Below, one piece after another: positions 1 to 8,822 of a DNA stretch of 64,000 nt (the first letter of the stretch is position 1; every line of letters begins with the position of its first letter). The translations under genes were made by a program, and so were the position numbers. Origin of the DNA: Costertonia aggregata (GTDB taxonomy: Bacteria > Bacteroidota > Bacteroidia > Flavobacteriales > Flavobacteriaceae); NCBI RefSeq assembly GCF_013402795.1, contig NZ_CP058595.1, positions 3,016,001 through 3,080,000 on the forward strand, given 5' to 3'. The notes under the pieces are model-generated. The model had not been told where the DNA came from. It made no database searches and saw only the letters and a list, made by a program, of their open reading frames with translations.

Positions 1-1148
1 CGATAACATCAGAATTTTCATCTTCGATTGCGTGGTATACCGATGAAATTAGCTTTAATGTCGTATTTTCATTGGGATAGTAATTTGCCTTTAGCCCTCC
101 AAGTGCACTGGTATACCTATTACTTTCCTCACCTTCGTAAAAGACCAGCAAGGCCTGTGGATTGTTTATAGTTCCAAAATTGGTCTGCCGTGTCAACGGT
201 TCGTTCTCATAAATGTTCAAGGCTAGGTTACCCAAAAAGTTGAGATTAAATTTTCTTGAAAAGGTATAGGTAAGATAGCTTTGGGCATCTGCAAAAACCG
301 GATTAAAATTAGATTGGGTCTGCTGACTGTTCACCAAAAGGCTATTGTCCCTATATCTAACTCCCGTAACGCTACTTAATCTTTTGTTTTTGGATGTTGT
401 TTCTACGGCAATGCTCGCACCTAAAAAGCTTACATCGGCCCGTAGTCCAAAATTGGTCGGATTTTTATAGGTAATATCCAAAACCGAGGAAAGTTTGTCC
501 CCGTATTTGGCCTGAAAACCACCGGCACTGAATTTTAGGGACTGAACCAAATCGCTGTTTACGAAACTCAAGCCCTCCTGTTGTGCGGAACGTATCAAAA
601 ATGGGCGATATACTTCTATTTCGTTAACATAGACCAAGTTTTCCTCATAATTTCCGCCCCTCACGGAGTATTGTGTGCTCAATTCATTATTAGACGTTAC
701 GCCGGGCAATAATTTCAACACATTTTCTACTCCAGCATTGGCCCCTGGAATTTTACGTACAACCTCTGGTGCTATGGTTACGATACCTTCCACATTTCTT
801 TTGCCCGTTGGGGTAATGGTCACGCCATCAATCTGTATGGCATCGGTTTTTAGAACAGGATTGAATTCATAGGTTTCGTTAGTGGTCAGGACTAGGTTTT
901 CCAAAACTACTTTCATATGGCCAATATGGCTAAAAATGATTTTGTTTTTTGTATCGGCAATGATTTCTAAAATATAAAATCCGTTCTCATCTGTTGAAGT
1001 GCCTATATCATTGGCGGTTATGTTTACGTTGGAAAGCGGAGTATTGTTTTCGTCCAAGACTATTCCCGTAATGGTGGCCGTTTGGCCCATCAAAGTGTAT
1101 ATCGAAAAAGATAGTAAAATAAATAGAAAGAGTTCAGGACACTTCAAA
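1..1148 (-). CDS. TonB-dependent outer-membrane receptor, N-terminal part (runs off window)
   Basis: Read on the minus strand, the frame is open from 1148 to the left edge, so only about 380 N-terminal residues are visible and the C-terminal beta-barrel lies outside. It begins with a hydrophobic signal peptide ending near YTLMGQ. A carboxypeptidase-regulatory-like beta-sandwich follows (TATITGIVLDENNTPLSN, then a DENGFY turn), and then a plug domain with the signature STQYSVRGGNYEE and a KFSAGGFQAKYGDKLSSV segment. This is the usual Bacteroidota TonB-receptor layout, energised by TonB/ExbBD for substrate import; the substrate cannot be told. I chose a TTG start at 1148 because the first ATG (1090) would remove the signal peptide. 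The start lies 4 bases after the stop of the M23 peptidase gene, so the two are probably translated from one message. Family assignment is firm; the start is less so. Confidence 0.85.
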
Positions 1149-1152
1149 AGGA

Positions 1153-2844
1153 TTATTTTCTGTAAAAACTACTCGTAAAGATAGTGGAATTACCTACGTT
1201 ATCAGTTACTGTAACCTTAAGCTCGCATTGGGTCTTATCCAAAATTTTATCATCAAAATTATAGGTAATGGTATTTTTTTTGGGTTCATACTCCATAAGT
1301 ATCCATTCTCCGTTTAACGTTGCCGAATATGAATCTATTCCGCTGAGGTCATCGGCAATGGTAAGGCTCAAATACTTATAATTGTTGAGCCATTGTTTTT
1401 CTTTGAAGTTTTTTGGTTTTATGACTGGGGCAATAGTATCTTTTGCCAAGGTATACGTACCCAAGTTTCTTGTTCTGGTGGTAAAGGTCTTCCCCCTTTT
1501 ATAGGTTGATGCGTAACTGGGTCTTAGTTTACTGTCAAGTCTTGCAATAAAAAGTTGTTTTCTTTCCACAGGGCTATACTTTTCCGTATCAAAAGTAATG
1601 GTGAAATTTCTATGGGCAGGAACCGTGTTGTTATGTATGGTTACGGTGTCGTTGGCCTCTCTAAGGTCTATATAAAAATCCTCGTAAAAGGTACTTGCGG
1701 GAAAATAAACGCTTGCAACCCCCAAATTAAATGTGTTCGGGCGTTTGGCACTGATATAATAATCGGTTTTCTCGGTTTTACTCCTTATTTTCAGTGCTTG
1801 TTTTTTCCCTTCTACAGGAATAACCAGTTTGGTCAGATTGCCTTCAAAATCGGTCATTAAGATTTCCACATTGTAACTAAGCCCTTCCCGTACATCTATT
1901 TTACCATCATTGACCAAAGTATTGTAAATACTGAGTTTGTTGCCCGGCGAACGAAAACATTTTTGTATGCGTTGCCTGTATTTTCCAAAATGGTGGTAAT
2001 CGATCAATGTGTTTATATAACGTGTTTCCCCAAAGGAGAAGGTTTCAAAATCAAAATCTGTGTACACTTTACCGTTTACCGATTGTTTAACGGCATATAG
2101 TCCATTTTTGTTTGCGGCCAAGTCTTGTCGGTCATAGGCGTTTACCCCAAAACCAATAGTTCCTGAGGCATATACCTTGTCGGCTAAAAAACTACCATCG
2201 CTTTGTTTTGAGAAATTTATTTCCATCTTTTCCGCACTTTGGTTTACCTGAGCATTTTTGGAAAGCGGATAGGCATAGAGGCTTACCAATGTAGGATCGG
2301 TGGCGTCCCGTACATCAATCCCGTAAAAAAGGGGATTGGTCGGTTTTTCCGAAATACTGCTGCGTATCTCAAAATGGAGGTGTGGCCCGGAAGAGCCCCC
2401 TGTATTGCCCGTGTAGGCTATAATACTGTCTTTTTTGACCTTTAATTCCCCAAAATCGGGAAAAAGCTCCAAGGTATATGATTTTTTATCATATTGTACC
2501 TTTTGAATGTATGCCTCAATTTCGGGAGAGAACTTTTGAAGGTGGCCGTAAACCGAGGTATACCCGTTGGGGTGTGCTACATACAGGGCTTTGCCATATC
2601 CCCAATGTGATATTTTGATGCGTGTGACGGTGCCATCGGCAATCCCATAGATAGGCAATCCTTCCCTTTGCTGTGTTTTGATATCGATTCCCCCATGAAA
2701 ATGGTTGGAGCGTAATTCCCCAAAAGTACCTGCCAAGATAATCGGAACATCCAAAGGAGACCTAAAATAGTCCTTTGGATATTTTTCTTGGGCATTGATT
2801 TGACATGATAAAATAAAAAGGAGGGAAAAAAATACAGCTTTCAT
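1153..2844 (-). CDS. Secreted M23-family zinc endopeptidase (LytM/peptidoglycan hydrolase type)
   Basis: A 563-residue exported protein. A signal peptide (MKAVFFSLLFILSCQINAQ) is followed directly by an M23 lysostaphin-like domain at about residues 25-170. Its zinc motifs are visible: HFHGGID (HxxxD) and HLHFEIR (HxH). The remaining 390 residues are beta-rich with no motif I recognise. M23 enzymes cut peptide cross-links in peptidoglycan in the periplasm, and with both zinc motifs intact this one should be active. An open frame extends upstream to 2916, but the ATG at 2844 puts the signal peptide at the N terminus. The gene is immediately upstream of, and almost touching, the TonB receptor gene. 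That pairing may be positional rather than functional. Confidence 0.88.
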   Translation of the reverse strand: MKAVFFSLLFILSCQINAQEKYPKDYFRSPLDVPIILAGTFGELRSNHFHGGIDIKTQQREGLPIYGIADGTVTRIKISHWGYGKALYVAHPNGYTSVYGHLQKFSPEIEAYIQKVQYDKKSYTLELFPDFGELKVKKDSIIAYTGNTGGSSGPHLHFEIRSSISEKPTNPLFYGIDVRDATDPTLVSLYAYPLSKNAQVNQSAEKMEINFSKQSDGSFLADKVYASGTIGFGVNAYDRQDLAANKNGLYAVKQSVNGKVYTDFDFETFSFGETRYINTLIDYHHFGKYRQRIQKCFRSPGNKLSIYNTLVNDGKIDVREGLSYNVEILMTDFEGNLTKLVIPVEGKKQALKIRSKTEKTDYYISAKRPNTFNLGVASVYFPASTFYEDFYIDLREANDTVTIHNNTVPAHRNFTITFDTEKYSPVERKQLFIARLDSKLRPSYASTYKRGKTFTTRTRNLGTYTLAKDTIAPVIKPKNFKEKQWLNNYKYLSLTIADDLSGIDSYSATLNGEWILMEYEPKKNTITYNFDDKILDKTQCELKVTVTDNVGNSTIFTSSFYRK

Positions 2845-2980
2845 AAACAAATTCATTGGTACGAAAGTAGGCATTACCGTTGAATTTTTAAAGAACCCAT
2901 AAATGAAATGAAGCATATTATTTTAATGTTTGACCCACAGGCAACTTAAAGTCATACTCAAAGAATAATCGGCAAAACTA

Positions 2981-3011
2981 TTGCGAAGTAAGCTCAGGTA
3001 TGTTAACTTTG
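2981..3011 (+). promoter_or_regulatory. Bacteroidota sigma-A promoter for the zapB-like/zapA genes
   Basis: TTG at 2981-2983 and TAACTTTG at 3004-3011 match the flavobacterial -33 (TTG) and -7 (TAnnTTTG) elements with a 20-base spacer. Transcription would start near 3015, giving a leader of about 20 bases before the ATG at 3036. Confidence 0.6.
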
Positions 3012-3035
3012 TGTAAAATGCATTGATGTTCGCAA

Positions 3036-3326
3036 ATGAGTGAATTGGTAGAAATCGTTGATTCTTTAGAGAACAAAATAAGTAAGCTGTTGCACAAATT
3101 GGAATTGTTGTCACAGACGAACCAAAAGTTGGAAAAAGAACTTATTTCTGTGAAAGGGGAATACAATACCACCAAAGACAACGTTTCCGAATGGGAGGAA
3201 AAGTATAATTCACTCAAATTGGCCAACTCAATGCTGGGCAGTAATACCAATAAAACTGAAGCAAAGCTTAAAATAAATACATTGATTAGGGAGTTGGACC
3301 ATTGCATTTCCCAACTTGCCGAATAG
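3036..3326 (+). CDS. ZapB-like coiled-coil protein upstream of zapA
   Basis: A 96-residue, highly charged protein that is nearly all alpha-helical coiled coil (heptad pattern through SLENKISKLLHKLELLSQ and onward to about residue 70). It has no signal peptide or membrane segment. The stop is 15 bases before the zapA start, so they should be co-transcribed. Small coiled-coil proteins next to zapA often act with the FtsZ-ring machinery in the way ZapB does; that role is inferred from context, because coiled coils give little sequence specificity. Confidence 0.7.
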   Translation: MSELVEIVDSLENKISKLLHKLELLSQTNQKLEKELISVKGEYNTTKDNVSEWEEKYNSLKLANSMLGSNTNKTEAKLKINTLIRELDHCISQLAE

Positions 3327-3341
3327 TGTTAGCGAAATACT

Positions 3342-3635
3342 ATGGCAGATAAGCTCAAAATAAAACTTTCTATCGCTGATCGCGTATATCCCTTGACCAT
3401 TGACCCAAGTCAAGAGGAGGGGTTGCGCAAAGCCGCAAAAAACATAGAACAGTTGGCTAAGAAGTTCGAGCAAAACTATGCCGTGAGGGACAAGCAAGAT
3501 GTACTCGCCATGTGTGCGCTGCAGTTTGCGTCCAAAATAGAGCAAAAAGGCATTGATTCTACGGAAAATACCAAAGAAGTCGAAGAGCGTTTAAAGGCAC
3601 TTGACCATTTGGTAAATTCCAAAATAACGATATAA
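3342..3635 (+). CDS. zapA: Cell division protein ZapA
   Basis: A 97-residue cytosolic protein of the ZapA family, which binds FtsZ and promotes bundling of its filaments at the division site. The N-terminal half (LKIKLSIADRVYPLTIDP) is the small alpha/beta head that opens ZapA proteins. The middle (AKNIEQLAKKFEQNY, then VLAMCALQFASKIEQ) is the long dimerisation helix. Length is normal. It lies between the coiled-coil gene and a 6S RNA, followed by rny, an order I recall from other Flavobacteriia; zapA next to 6S RNA is also seen in Proteobacteria. Confidence 0.9.
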   Translation: MADKLKIKLSIADRVYPLTIDPSQEEGLRKAAKNIEQLAKKFEQNYAVRDKQDVLAMCALQFASKIEQKGIDSTENTKEVEERLKALDHLVNSKITI

Positions 3636-3657
3636 CGTTCTTTTAAATACATAAAGT

Positions 3658-3830
3658 TACTGCCCACATTGGTAATTAATTTTTGACAAACTCAACACTA
3701 ATTTGTTTAAGAAGGGTGAGTTTAGGTCGTAAAAGCAAGCCTTGCCCGTACAAGGATCCTTGATCGGTCTGTTAGCCCTAAACCTGTTTATTGGAGTTTG
3801 TACAAAACTCGGCCAATGTGGGTTTTTTTT
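3658..3830 (+). ncRNA. ssrS: 6S RNA
   Basis: About 170 nt between zapA and rny that fold into one long, interrupted rod. The ends pair perfectly: CCCACATTGG (3663-3672) with CCAATGTGGG (3813-3822). Further in, ACAAACTC (3686-3693) pairs with GAGTTTGT (3794-3801), and GTTTAGG (3720-3726) with CCTAAAC (3777-3783). The apex holds the palindrome CAAGGATCCTTG (3751-3762). Unpaired stretches between these helices would form the open-promoter-like bubble by which 6S RNA traps sigma-70 RNA polymerase holoenzyme. A T-run follows the last helix (3823-3830). Structure and position fit 6S; a covariance-model search would settle it. Confidence 0.8.
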
Positions 3831-3846
3831 ATAATTTTTTTTAACT

Positions 3847-5418
3847 ATGGATACTACAACTATAATTATCATAACCGCAATCGTTGGATTGATTATCGGT
3901 TTCATCATCGCAAAATTCCTTGAGAAAGGAAAGGCATCCAAGACGATAGCGTCGGCAAAAAAGGAAGCCGCATCAATAGTAAAAGACGCAAAAGCCGAGG
4001 GGGAGAGTATCAAAAAGGATAAAATTTTTCAGGCCAAGGAAAAGTTTTTGGAGCTAAAGGCAGAGCATGAAAAAGTTATCATCAATAAGGATAAAAAAAT
4101 TGCCGAGGCCGAAAAGCGAACAAGGGACAAAGAATCCCAAATAAGCGGTGAACTGGCCAAAAACAAAAAACTCAACGAACAACTAGATTCAAAATTGAAA
4201 GAGGTTGAACATAAAAGTGAGTTTTTGGAAAAGAAACAATCCGAACTTGATAAACTGCACAAAAGCCAAGTTCAACAGTTGGAGGTTATTTCGGGGCTTT
4301 CGGCCGATGAAGCCAAAGGACAGCTTTTAGAATCTTTGAAAGATGCCGCCAAGTCAGACGCAATGGCCTTTATGCAAACAACTATGGAAGAAGCCAAATT
4401 AACGGCCCAACAAGACGCAAGAAAAATTATCATCAATACCATTCAACGTATAGGAACCGAAGAAGCCGTAGAAAATTGTGTATCTGTATTCAACATTGAA
4501 TCGGACGACGTAAAAGGGCGCATCATCGGTAGGGAAGGGCGAAATATTCGTGCCTTGGAATCCGCTACCGGCGTTGAGATTATTGTTGACGACACCCCTG
4601 AAGCAATAATACTGTCCTGCTTTGATTCCGTCAGAAGGGAAGTGGCCCGTTTATCCTTGCACAAACTGGTTACCGATGGCCGTATCCATCCCGCACGAAT
4701 CGAAGAGATCGTAAAGAAGACCGAAAAGCAGATAGAGCAGGAAATTGTTGAAGTAGGAAAAAGAACGGTTATTGATTTGGGTATTCACGGATTGCACCCA
4801 GAATTGATACGGGCCGTTGGCCGTATGAAGTATCGTTCCTCATACGGACAAAACCTATTGCAACACTCTAGAGAAGTCGCCAAGCTTTGTGGGGTTATGG
4901 CAGCCGAACTGGGACTCAACCCAAAATTGGCCAAGCGTGCCGGACTTTTGCACGATATAGGCAAAGTACCCAATACCGAAGCTGAAGTTGAGACGCCCCA
5001 CGCTATCCTTGGTATGCAATGGGCCGAGAAATTCGGTGAAAAACCGGATGTTTGCAATGCCATAGGTGCACACCACGATGAAATAGAAATGAAAAACCTG
5101 ATTTCACCCATCGTTCAAGTTTGCGATGCCATTAGCGGGGCAAGACCCGGCGCACGAAGACAGGTGTTGGATTCTTACATTCAACGTCTAAAAGATTTGG
5201 AAGAAATCGCATTTGGGTTCGGCGGGGTGCAAAAAGCCTATGCGATACAAGCAGGTAGGGAACTACGTGTAATCGTGGAAAGCGAAAAAGTGAGCGACGA
5301 CAAAGCGGCACAACTGTCTTTTGAGATATCACAAAAAATACAGACCGATATGACCTATCCAGGGCAGGTTAAGGTCACGGTCATTCGTGAGACACGTGCC
5401 GTGAATGTGGCAAAATAA
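3847..5418 (+). CDS. rny: Ribonuclease Y
   Basis: A 523-residue membrane-anchored endoribonuclease that starts decay of many mRNAs. In order: one N-terminal transmembrane helix (about residues 5-22), a long charged coiled coil to about 150, a KH RNA-binding domain with [15 protein letters not shown] near residue 225, and an HD domain with HSREVAKLC and the metal-binding pair in LLHDIGK at about 340-430. A short conserved C-terminal domain ends in [14 protein letters not shown]. Length and domain order are those of the family. The ATG lies only 16 bases after the T-run of the 6S RNA, so rny either depends on read-through or has a promoter within the 6S 3' end. Confidence 0.95.
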   Translation: MDTTTIIIITAIVGLIIGFIIAKFLEKGKASKTIASAKKEAASIVKDAKAEGESIKKDKIFQAKEKFLELKAEHEKVIINKDKKIAEAEKRTRDKESQISGELAKNKKLNEQLDSKLKEVEHKSEFLEKKQSELDKLHKSQVQQLEVISGLSADEAKGQLLESLKDAAKSDAMAFMQTTMEEAKLTAQQDARKIIINTIQRIGTEEAVENCVSVFNIESDDVKGRIIGREGRNIRALESATGVEIIVDDTPEAIILSCFDSVRREVARLSLHKLVTDGRIHPARIEEIVKKTEKQIEQEIVEVGKRTVIDLGIHGLHPELIRAVGRMKYRSSYGQNLLQHSREVAKLCGVMAAELGLNPKLAKRAGLLHDIGKVPNTEAEVETPHAILGMQWAEKFGEKPDVCNAIGAHHDEIEMKNLISPIVQVCDAISGARPGARRQVLDSYIQRLKDLEEIAFGFGGVQKAYAIQAGRELRVIVESEKVSDDKAAQLSFEISQKIQTDMTYPGQVKVTVIRETRAVNVAK

Positions 5419-5439
5419 GAATAAGGAACCAACTCAAAC

Positions 5440-5469
5440 AAAAAAGGAAGCCGATCGGCTTCCTTTTTT
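5440..5469 (+). terminator. Rho-independent terminator after rny
   Basis: A perfect stem GGAAGCCGA/TCGGCTTCC (5446-5463), flanked by A and T runs, about 25 bases after the rny stop. Confidence 0.85.
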
Positions 5470-5691
5470 ATTTTTTCAGCTATTTGTTCATCATTCCAAC
5501 CCATTTTGTATTTTGTAATAATATAATATCGATATCTGATTCGAGTGATTTTGAAGAATAAAATCGTATTTCAACTCAACAGAACTATCAAGAACATTTG
5601 ATCAAAATTCTTATTCTCGATAAGAATCCTTAATCATTTCAATGATACAATTCACTTGAATTGATAGAATTTCATCAAAATGGACTATGGG

Positions 5692-6129
5692 TTATTCTAT
5701 TTTTTCAATATCGGAAACGATAAAAAAGACCGACAGTTCCATTCCGAAGTAATTTTGAATAAAAGTGGTTCCTGTTATTTTTAGTTTATCCCCTTTTTGA
5801 AATTCGATTACTGTATCGGCTTTATCTTTTTCAATAACGAAAAAATCTCCACTCTCTTCATTGGTTAGCGCATTGGAATTATTATTTCCATCGGAGTTCG
5901 TGCATTGAAAAAAATACATTTTTTTAACCTTTTTTGGCTTTCGGTACCCATTCGCATATCCTTCCTTAAAATATACCCCTTCAATCGTAACTGGGCAATC
6001 CTTGTAGTCTTTGGCGAATGCAGAACTCATTACTTTTTTGTAGTTTTCCGTTTTTGGCTCGGGACAATCTTGTGAAAAAATTGAGCAAGCGGTCAATAAG
6101 CATAAGGTTAGCAATATTTTTGATCTCAT
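5692..6129 (-). CDS. Exported protein of unknown function
   Basis: A 145-residue protein with a signal peptide (MRSKILLTLCLLTACSIFSQ); the TAC-S near residue 15 resembles a lipobox but the cleavage site is more likely after FSQ. The mature part is small and beta-rich, with a stretch DKLKITGTTFIQNYFGMEL that could belong to an OB-like barrel. I do not recognise the family. It is the last gene of a minus-strand pair with the M14 peptidase, 24 bases downstream of it. Confidence 0.65.
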   Translation of the reverse strand: MRSKILLTLCLLTACSIFSQDCPEPKTENYKKVMSSAFAKDYKDCPVTIEGVYFKEGYANGYRKPKKVKKMYFFQCTNSDGNNNSNALTNEESGDFFVIEKDKADTVIEFQKGDKLKITGTTFIQNYFGMELSVFFIVSDIEKIE

Positions 6130-6153
6130 AATATTTAGTTTTTGACGATTATA

Positions 6154-8649
6154 TTAATTTACCATAAACAGGGCATTGGCGAAGAACAGTTTTCCGTTTT
6201 CCCAAAACCCTCTAAATAAGGGGTTGTCGACCATATAAATCACTTTTCCCTTACCATGGTTTTCTACGCCATAAATCAATGTTTTCCCTATTTTCTTTTG
6301 TGCTTCGCTACCCGCAAACCCTGCAACCGGCATTGTGTCGGCATCTAGGTAAACCACGTTACCGTTCTCAAGATAATCATAAGTGTCAGCGCCTAATTTT
6401 AAGGTAAAATAAGTGTTGTCATACCCATAGGCCAAAGGATGTGTGGTATCCACTTTGGTTTTAAATATGGCTCCCGTAATCGCTTGTTTTATATTTTCCC
6501 TTTGGGTTTGCTCATGAATCCTGATTTCGATTTTCGTGGTATCTTTTTCTATTTTTTTGGTTTTGATCTTAAAACCTTTTTCTCCGTCTATACCCTTAAT
6601 GGCCCCTCCCATGGCAATTAATTTCCCTCCATTGGCAACCCATTCCTTCAAATCACTTAATTTGTCTTTTTTCAAAAATTGCTGATAACCATAGCCATCT
6701 GGTAATATCAAAATATCGTATGCCGAGAAATCAACCCTATTCATATAATCGGTGTCGATTACCGTTATGGGATAATGCAATTGTTGTTCAAAAAAATGCC
6801 AAATTTCCCCAAAGCGAAGAGTAGAGGTCGGCTCACCGGAAAGCACAGCTACTTTGCTATCGGGAATTACCTCTACATAAGAAGAGCCAAAGTCTTTGCC
6901 TTGTTCAACAAAACCGGTATTGGTCGATGTAAGCTCAACAAAGCTATTCCTTAAAACAGACTTTAATGTGCCTACGAAGTCTTTGTGGTTCTGATTGTCG
7001 GCTTTAGTTATGATAAGACTTCCCCTCTTAAAAGGTTTACCATCTATTTTAAAAGGCTTGTTCGCTTTACGCACACGTATTTTGTTTTTTATTAAATCGG
7101 TCAAAAATCGGGCATCGTCCATACTGTTCCAATCGGTTATGTACGCATAAGCATTTTCATTAATCTGGGTTCTAGGCTTTCCTGCGTATATATCAACGAT
7201 TTTATCTTCAACTTTAGAGTTGCTTTTTCCTGATGTCATTGTAGCCGGGACTAAGCTTTCCGAAGCAATTGCATCTAAGCCATACGCATAGGGCAAAGAC
7301 CAAGCTGTGATGTCATAGGTGAGGCTGTCCGTAAGTTTGGCATTGGGCTCAAACAGCACCTTTACCAAAGTGCCCTTGGGCTGATTGGTAGAAACGACCA
7401 GGCTACCTTCACTATTTCGCAGACTTGTATTTCGACCAAGTTTATAATCAAAACCCCTAACCGATTCCGCATTCGATACCCCATATTCAATATCATGCTG
7501 TATCAAGAGCCGTTTAAGTGCAGTCAATTTATCCTTATCGCCACTCAAAACATAACTTTTATACTTAAAGTCTTTATTTTGGTAGAATTTTTTAAACTCT
7601 GTATTTAGCTTTTCGGCATTGTTGGCCGCCACTTCTACCGTAGAGAGACCGGTCGTATGATGATGTGATATTCTATCATTTAAGGTCAAGGTATCGCCAA
7701 TACTTGTCAAAACACCCAATCCCGCACGCCCGCTTCCGCCTTGTTCATAGGTCATGCCTATACCACCGTTGTATGTAGGGTAAGTATCGCCATAGCTCGG
7801 GTAAAACAGGTCAAATACTTCTTTTGTAAAATAGAACCAACCGTTGGCATCAAAATATTTAGCATGGTTTTTTCCGATAGTGGTCTGAAATTCTCTTTGA
7901 AACGGGGTAATGACTTCATGAAATGGCTCAGCTGCAGGGGCAAAGTAATACGGGTTGTCCACACCTTGCTCATGAAAATCTACATGCACGTGGGGCAACC
8001 ACTTATTGAACTGCTTTAAACGCTGTTGGCTTTCCACTTGTGTCAACCAGGCCCAATCCCGGTTTAAATCGAACATGTAATGGTTGCTACGCCCGCTCCA
8101 CCAACCTTCGTGATGTTCAATACTGTTCGGATCAATGTTGTTGGGCGTATTTTTATATTGATTGTACCAATTTACATAACGGTCTCGCCCATCCGGATTG
8201 ATACAGGGGTCCATAATAACAATGGTGTTCTCCAAGTAATCGGACTTGCTTGTCAATAGCTCGTACAACGTTTGCATAGATGCTTCTGTACTCACGCTTT
8301 CGTTACCATGCACATTGTAGCTCAACCACACAATGGCTTTGGACGGGTTGCTCTCTCCAGTGGTATTTTTTATATGTTCCTTACGGATATTATCCAAATC
8401 TTTCATATTTGTTTCTGAGGAGACATAGGCCAAAAGCAAGGGTCTTTTTTCATTGGTTTTACCATATTCCATTAATTGCATATGGCCAGGAGCGGTTTTG
8501 GCAACATATTCATAATAGTCCACCACTTGATGGTGTCTAGTAAACCGTGTACCGAGCTCGTAACCTAAAAACTGGGAGGGTGATTGTAACTCTTGTGCAA
8601 TCGAGATTGAAAAAAATAAAAAAAAGAAGGAACGTAAAAACAGTTTCAT
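6154..8649 (-). CDS. Secreted M14-family zinc carboxypeptidase
   Basis: An 831-residue exported protein. A signal peptide (MKLFLRSFFFLFFSISIAQ) is followed by an M14 catalytic domain at about residues 25-350. The first zinc motif is in NVHGNES (HxxE), the third ligand lies in HVHVDFHEQG, and substrate-contact motifs of the family appear as NPDGRDRY. The C-terminal half contains a glutamine-amidotransferase-like fold around VAVLSGEP and LILPDGYGYQQFL, a combination seen in large M14 proteins of Bacteroidota. The role is probably trimming peptides in the periplasm or outside the cell. The frame is open upstream to 8742; the ATG at 8649 is chosen because it starts the signal peptide and lies about 24 bases after a predicted transcription start. 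Confidence 0.88.
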   Translation of the reverse strand: MKLFLRSFFFLFFSISIAQELQSPSQFLGYELGTRFTRHHQVVDYYEYVAKTAPGHMQLMEYGKTNEKRPLLLAYVSSETNMKDLDNIRKEHIKNTTGESNPSKAIVWLSYNVHGNESVSTEASMQTLYELLTSKSDYLENTIVIMDPCINPDGRDRYVNWYNQYKNTPNNIDPNSIEHHEGWWSGRSNHYMFDLNRDWAWLTQVESQQRLKQFNKWLPHVHVDFHEQGVDNPYYFAPAAEPFHEVITPFQREFQTTIGKNHAKYFDANGWFYFTKEVFDLFYPSYGDTYPTYNGGIGMTYEQGGSGRAGLGVLTSIGDTLTLNDRISHHHTTGLSTVEVAANNAEKLNTEFKKFYQNKDFKYKSYVLSGDKDKLTALKRLLIQHDIEYGVSNAESVRGFDYKLGRNTSLRNSEGSLVVSTNQPKGTLVKVLFEPNAKLTDSLTYDITAWSLPYAYGLDAIASESLVPATMTSGKSNSKVEDKIVDIYAGKPRTQINENAYAYITDWNSMDDARFLTDLIKNKIRVRKANKPFKIDGKPFKRGSLIITKADNQNHKDFVGTLKSVLRNSFVELTSTNTGFVEQGKDFGSSYVEVIPDSKVAVLSGEPTSTLRFGEIWHFFEQQLHYPITVIDTDYMNRVDFSAYDILILPDGYGYQQFLKKDKLSDLKEWVANGGKLIAMGGAIKGIDGEKGFKIKTKKIEKDTTKIEIRIHEQTQRENIKQAITGAIFKTKVDTTHPLAYGYDNTYFTLKLGADTYDYLENGNVVYLDADTMPVAGFAGSEAQKKIGKTLIYGVENHGKGKVIYMVDNPLFRGFWENGKLFFANALFMVN

Positions 8650-8676
8650 TTGTTTTGGTTTGGATTTGTAAGGAAT

Positions 8677-8684
8677 CAAATCTA
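8677..8684 (-). promoter_or_regulatory. -7 element for the M14 peptidase gene
   Basis: On the minus strand this reads TAGATTTG, a match to TAnnTTTG. Transcription would start near 8673, leaving a leader of about 24 bases before the ATG at 8649. No clear -33 TTG is visible. The remaining bases up to bshC (8685-8822) hold nothing else I can name. Confidence 0.45.
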
Positions 8685-8822
8685 ATAATAAATGACGTAA
8701 TTCTCTTTTCACAGGCACAGTATTTTGACGATTTGAAAACACATCGTTTTAAGTAATTAACGTATTTTTAGTAATTCGCCGAAGCAAGAGTTTTATATTT
8801 ACGTTGTTATTTTAACAAGCTT

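Noticed and set aside
5607-5627. Inverted repeat ATTCTTAT / ATAAGAAT between rny and the exported protein gene.
   Set aside because: AT-only, 8 bases, no T-run and no repeated context; likely chance in an AT-rich gap.
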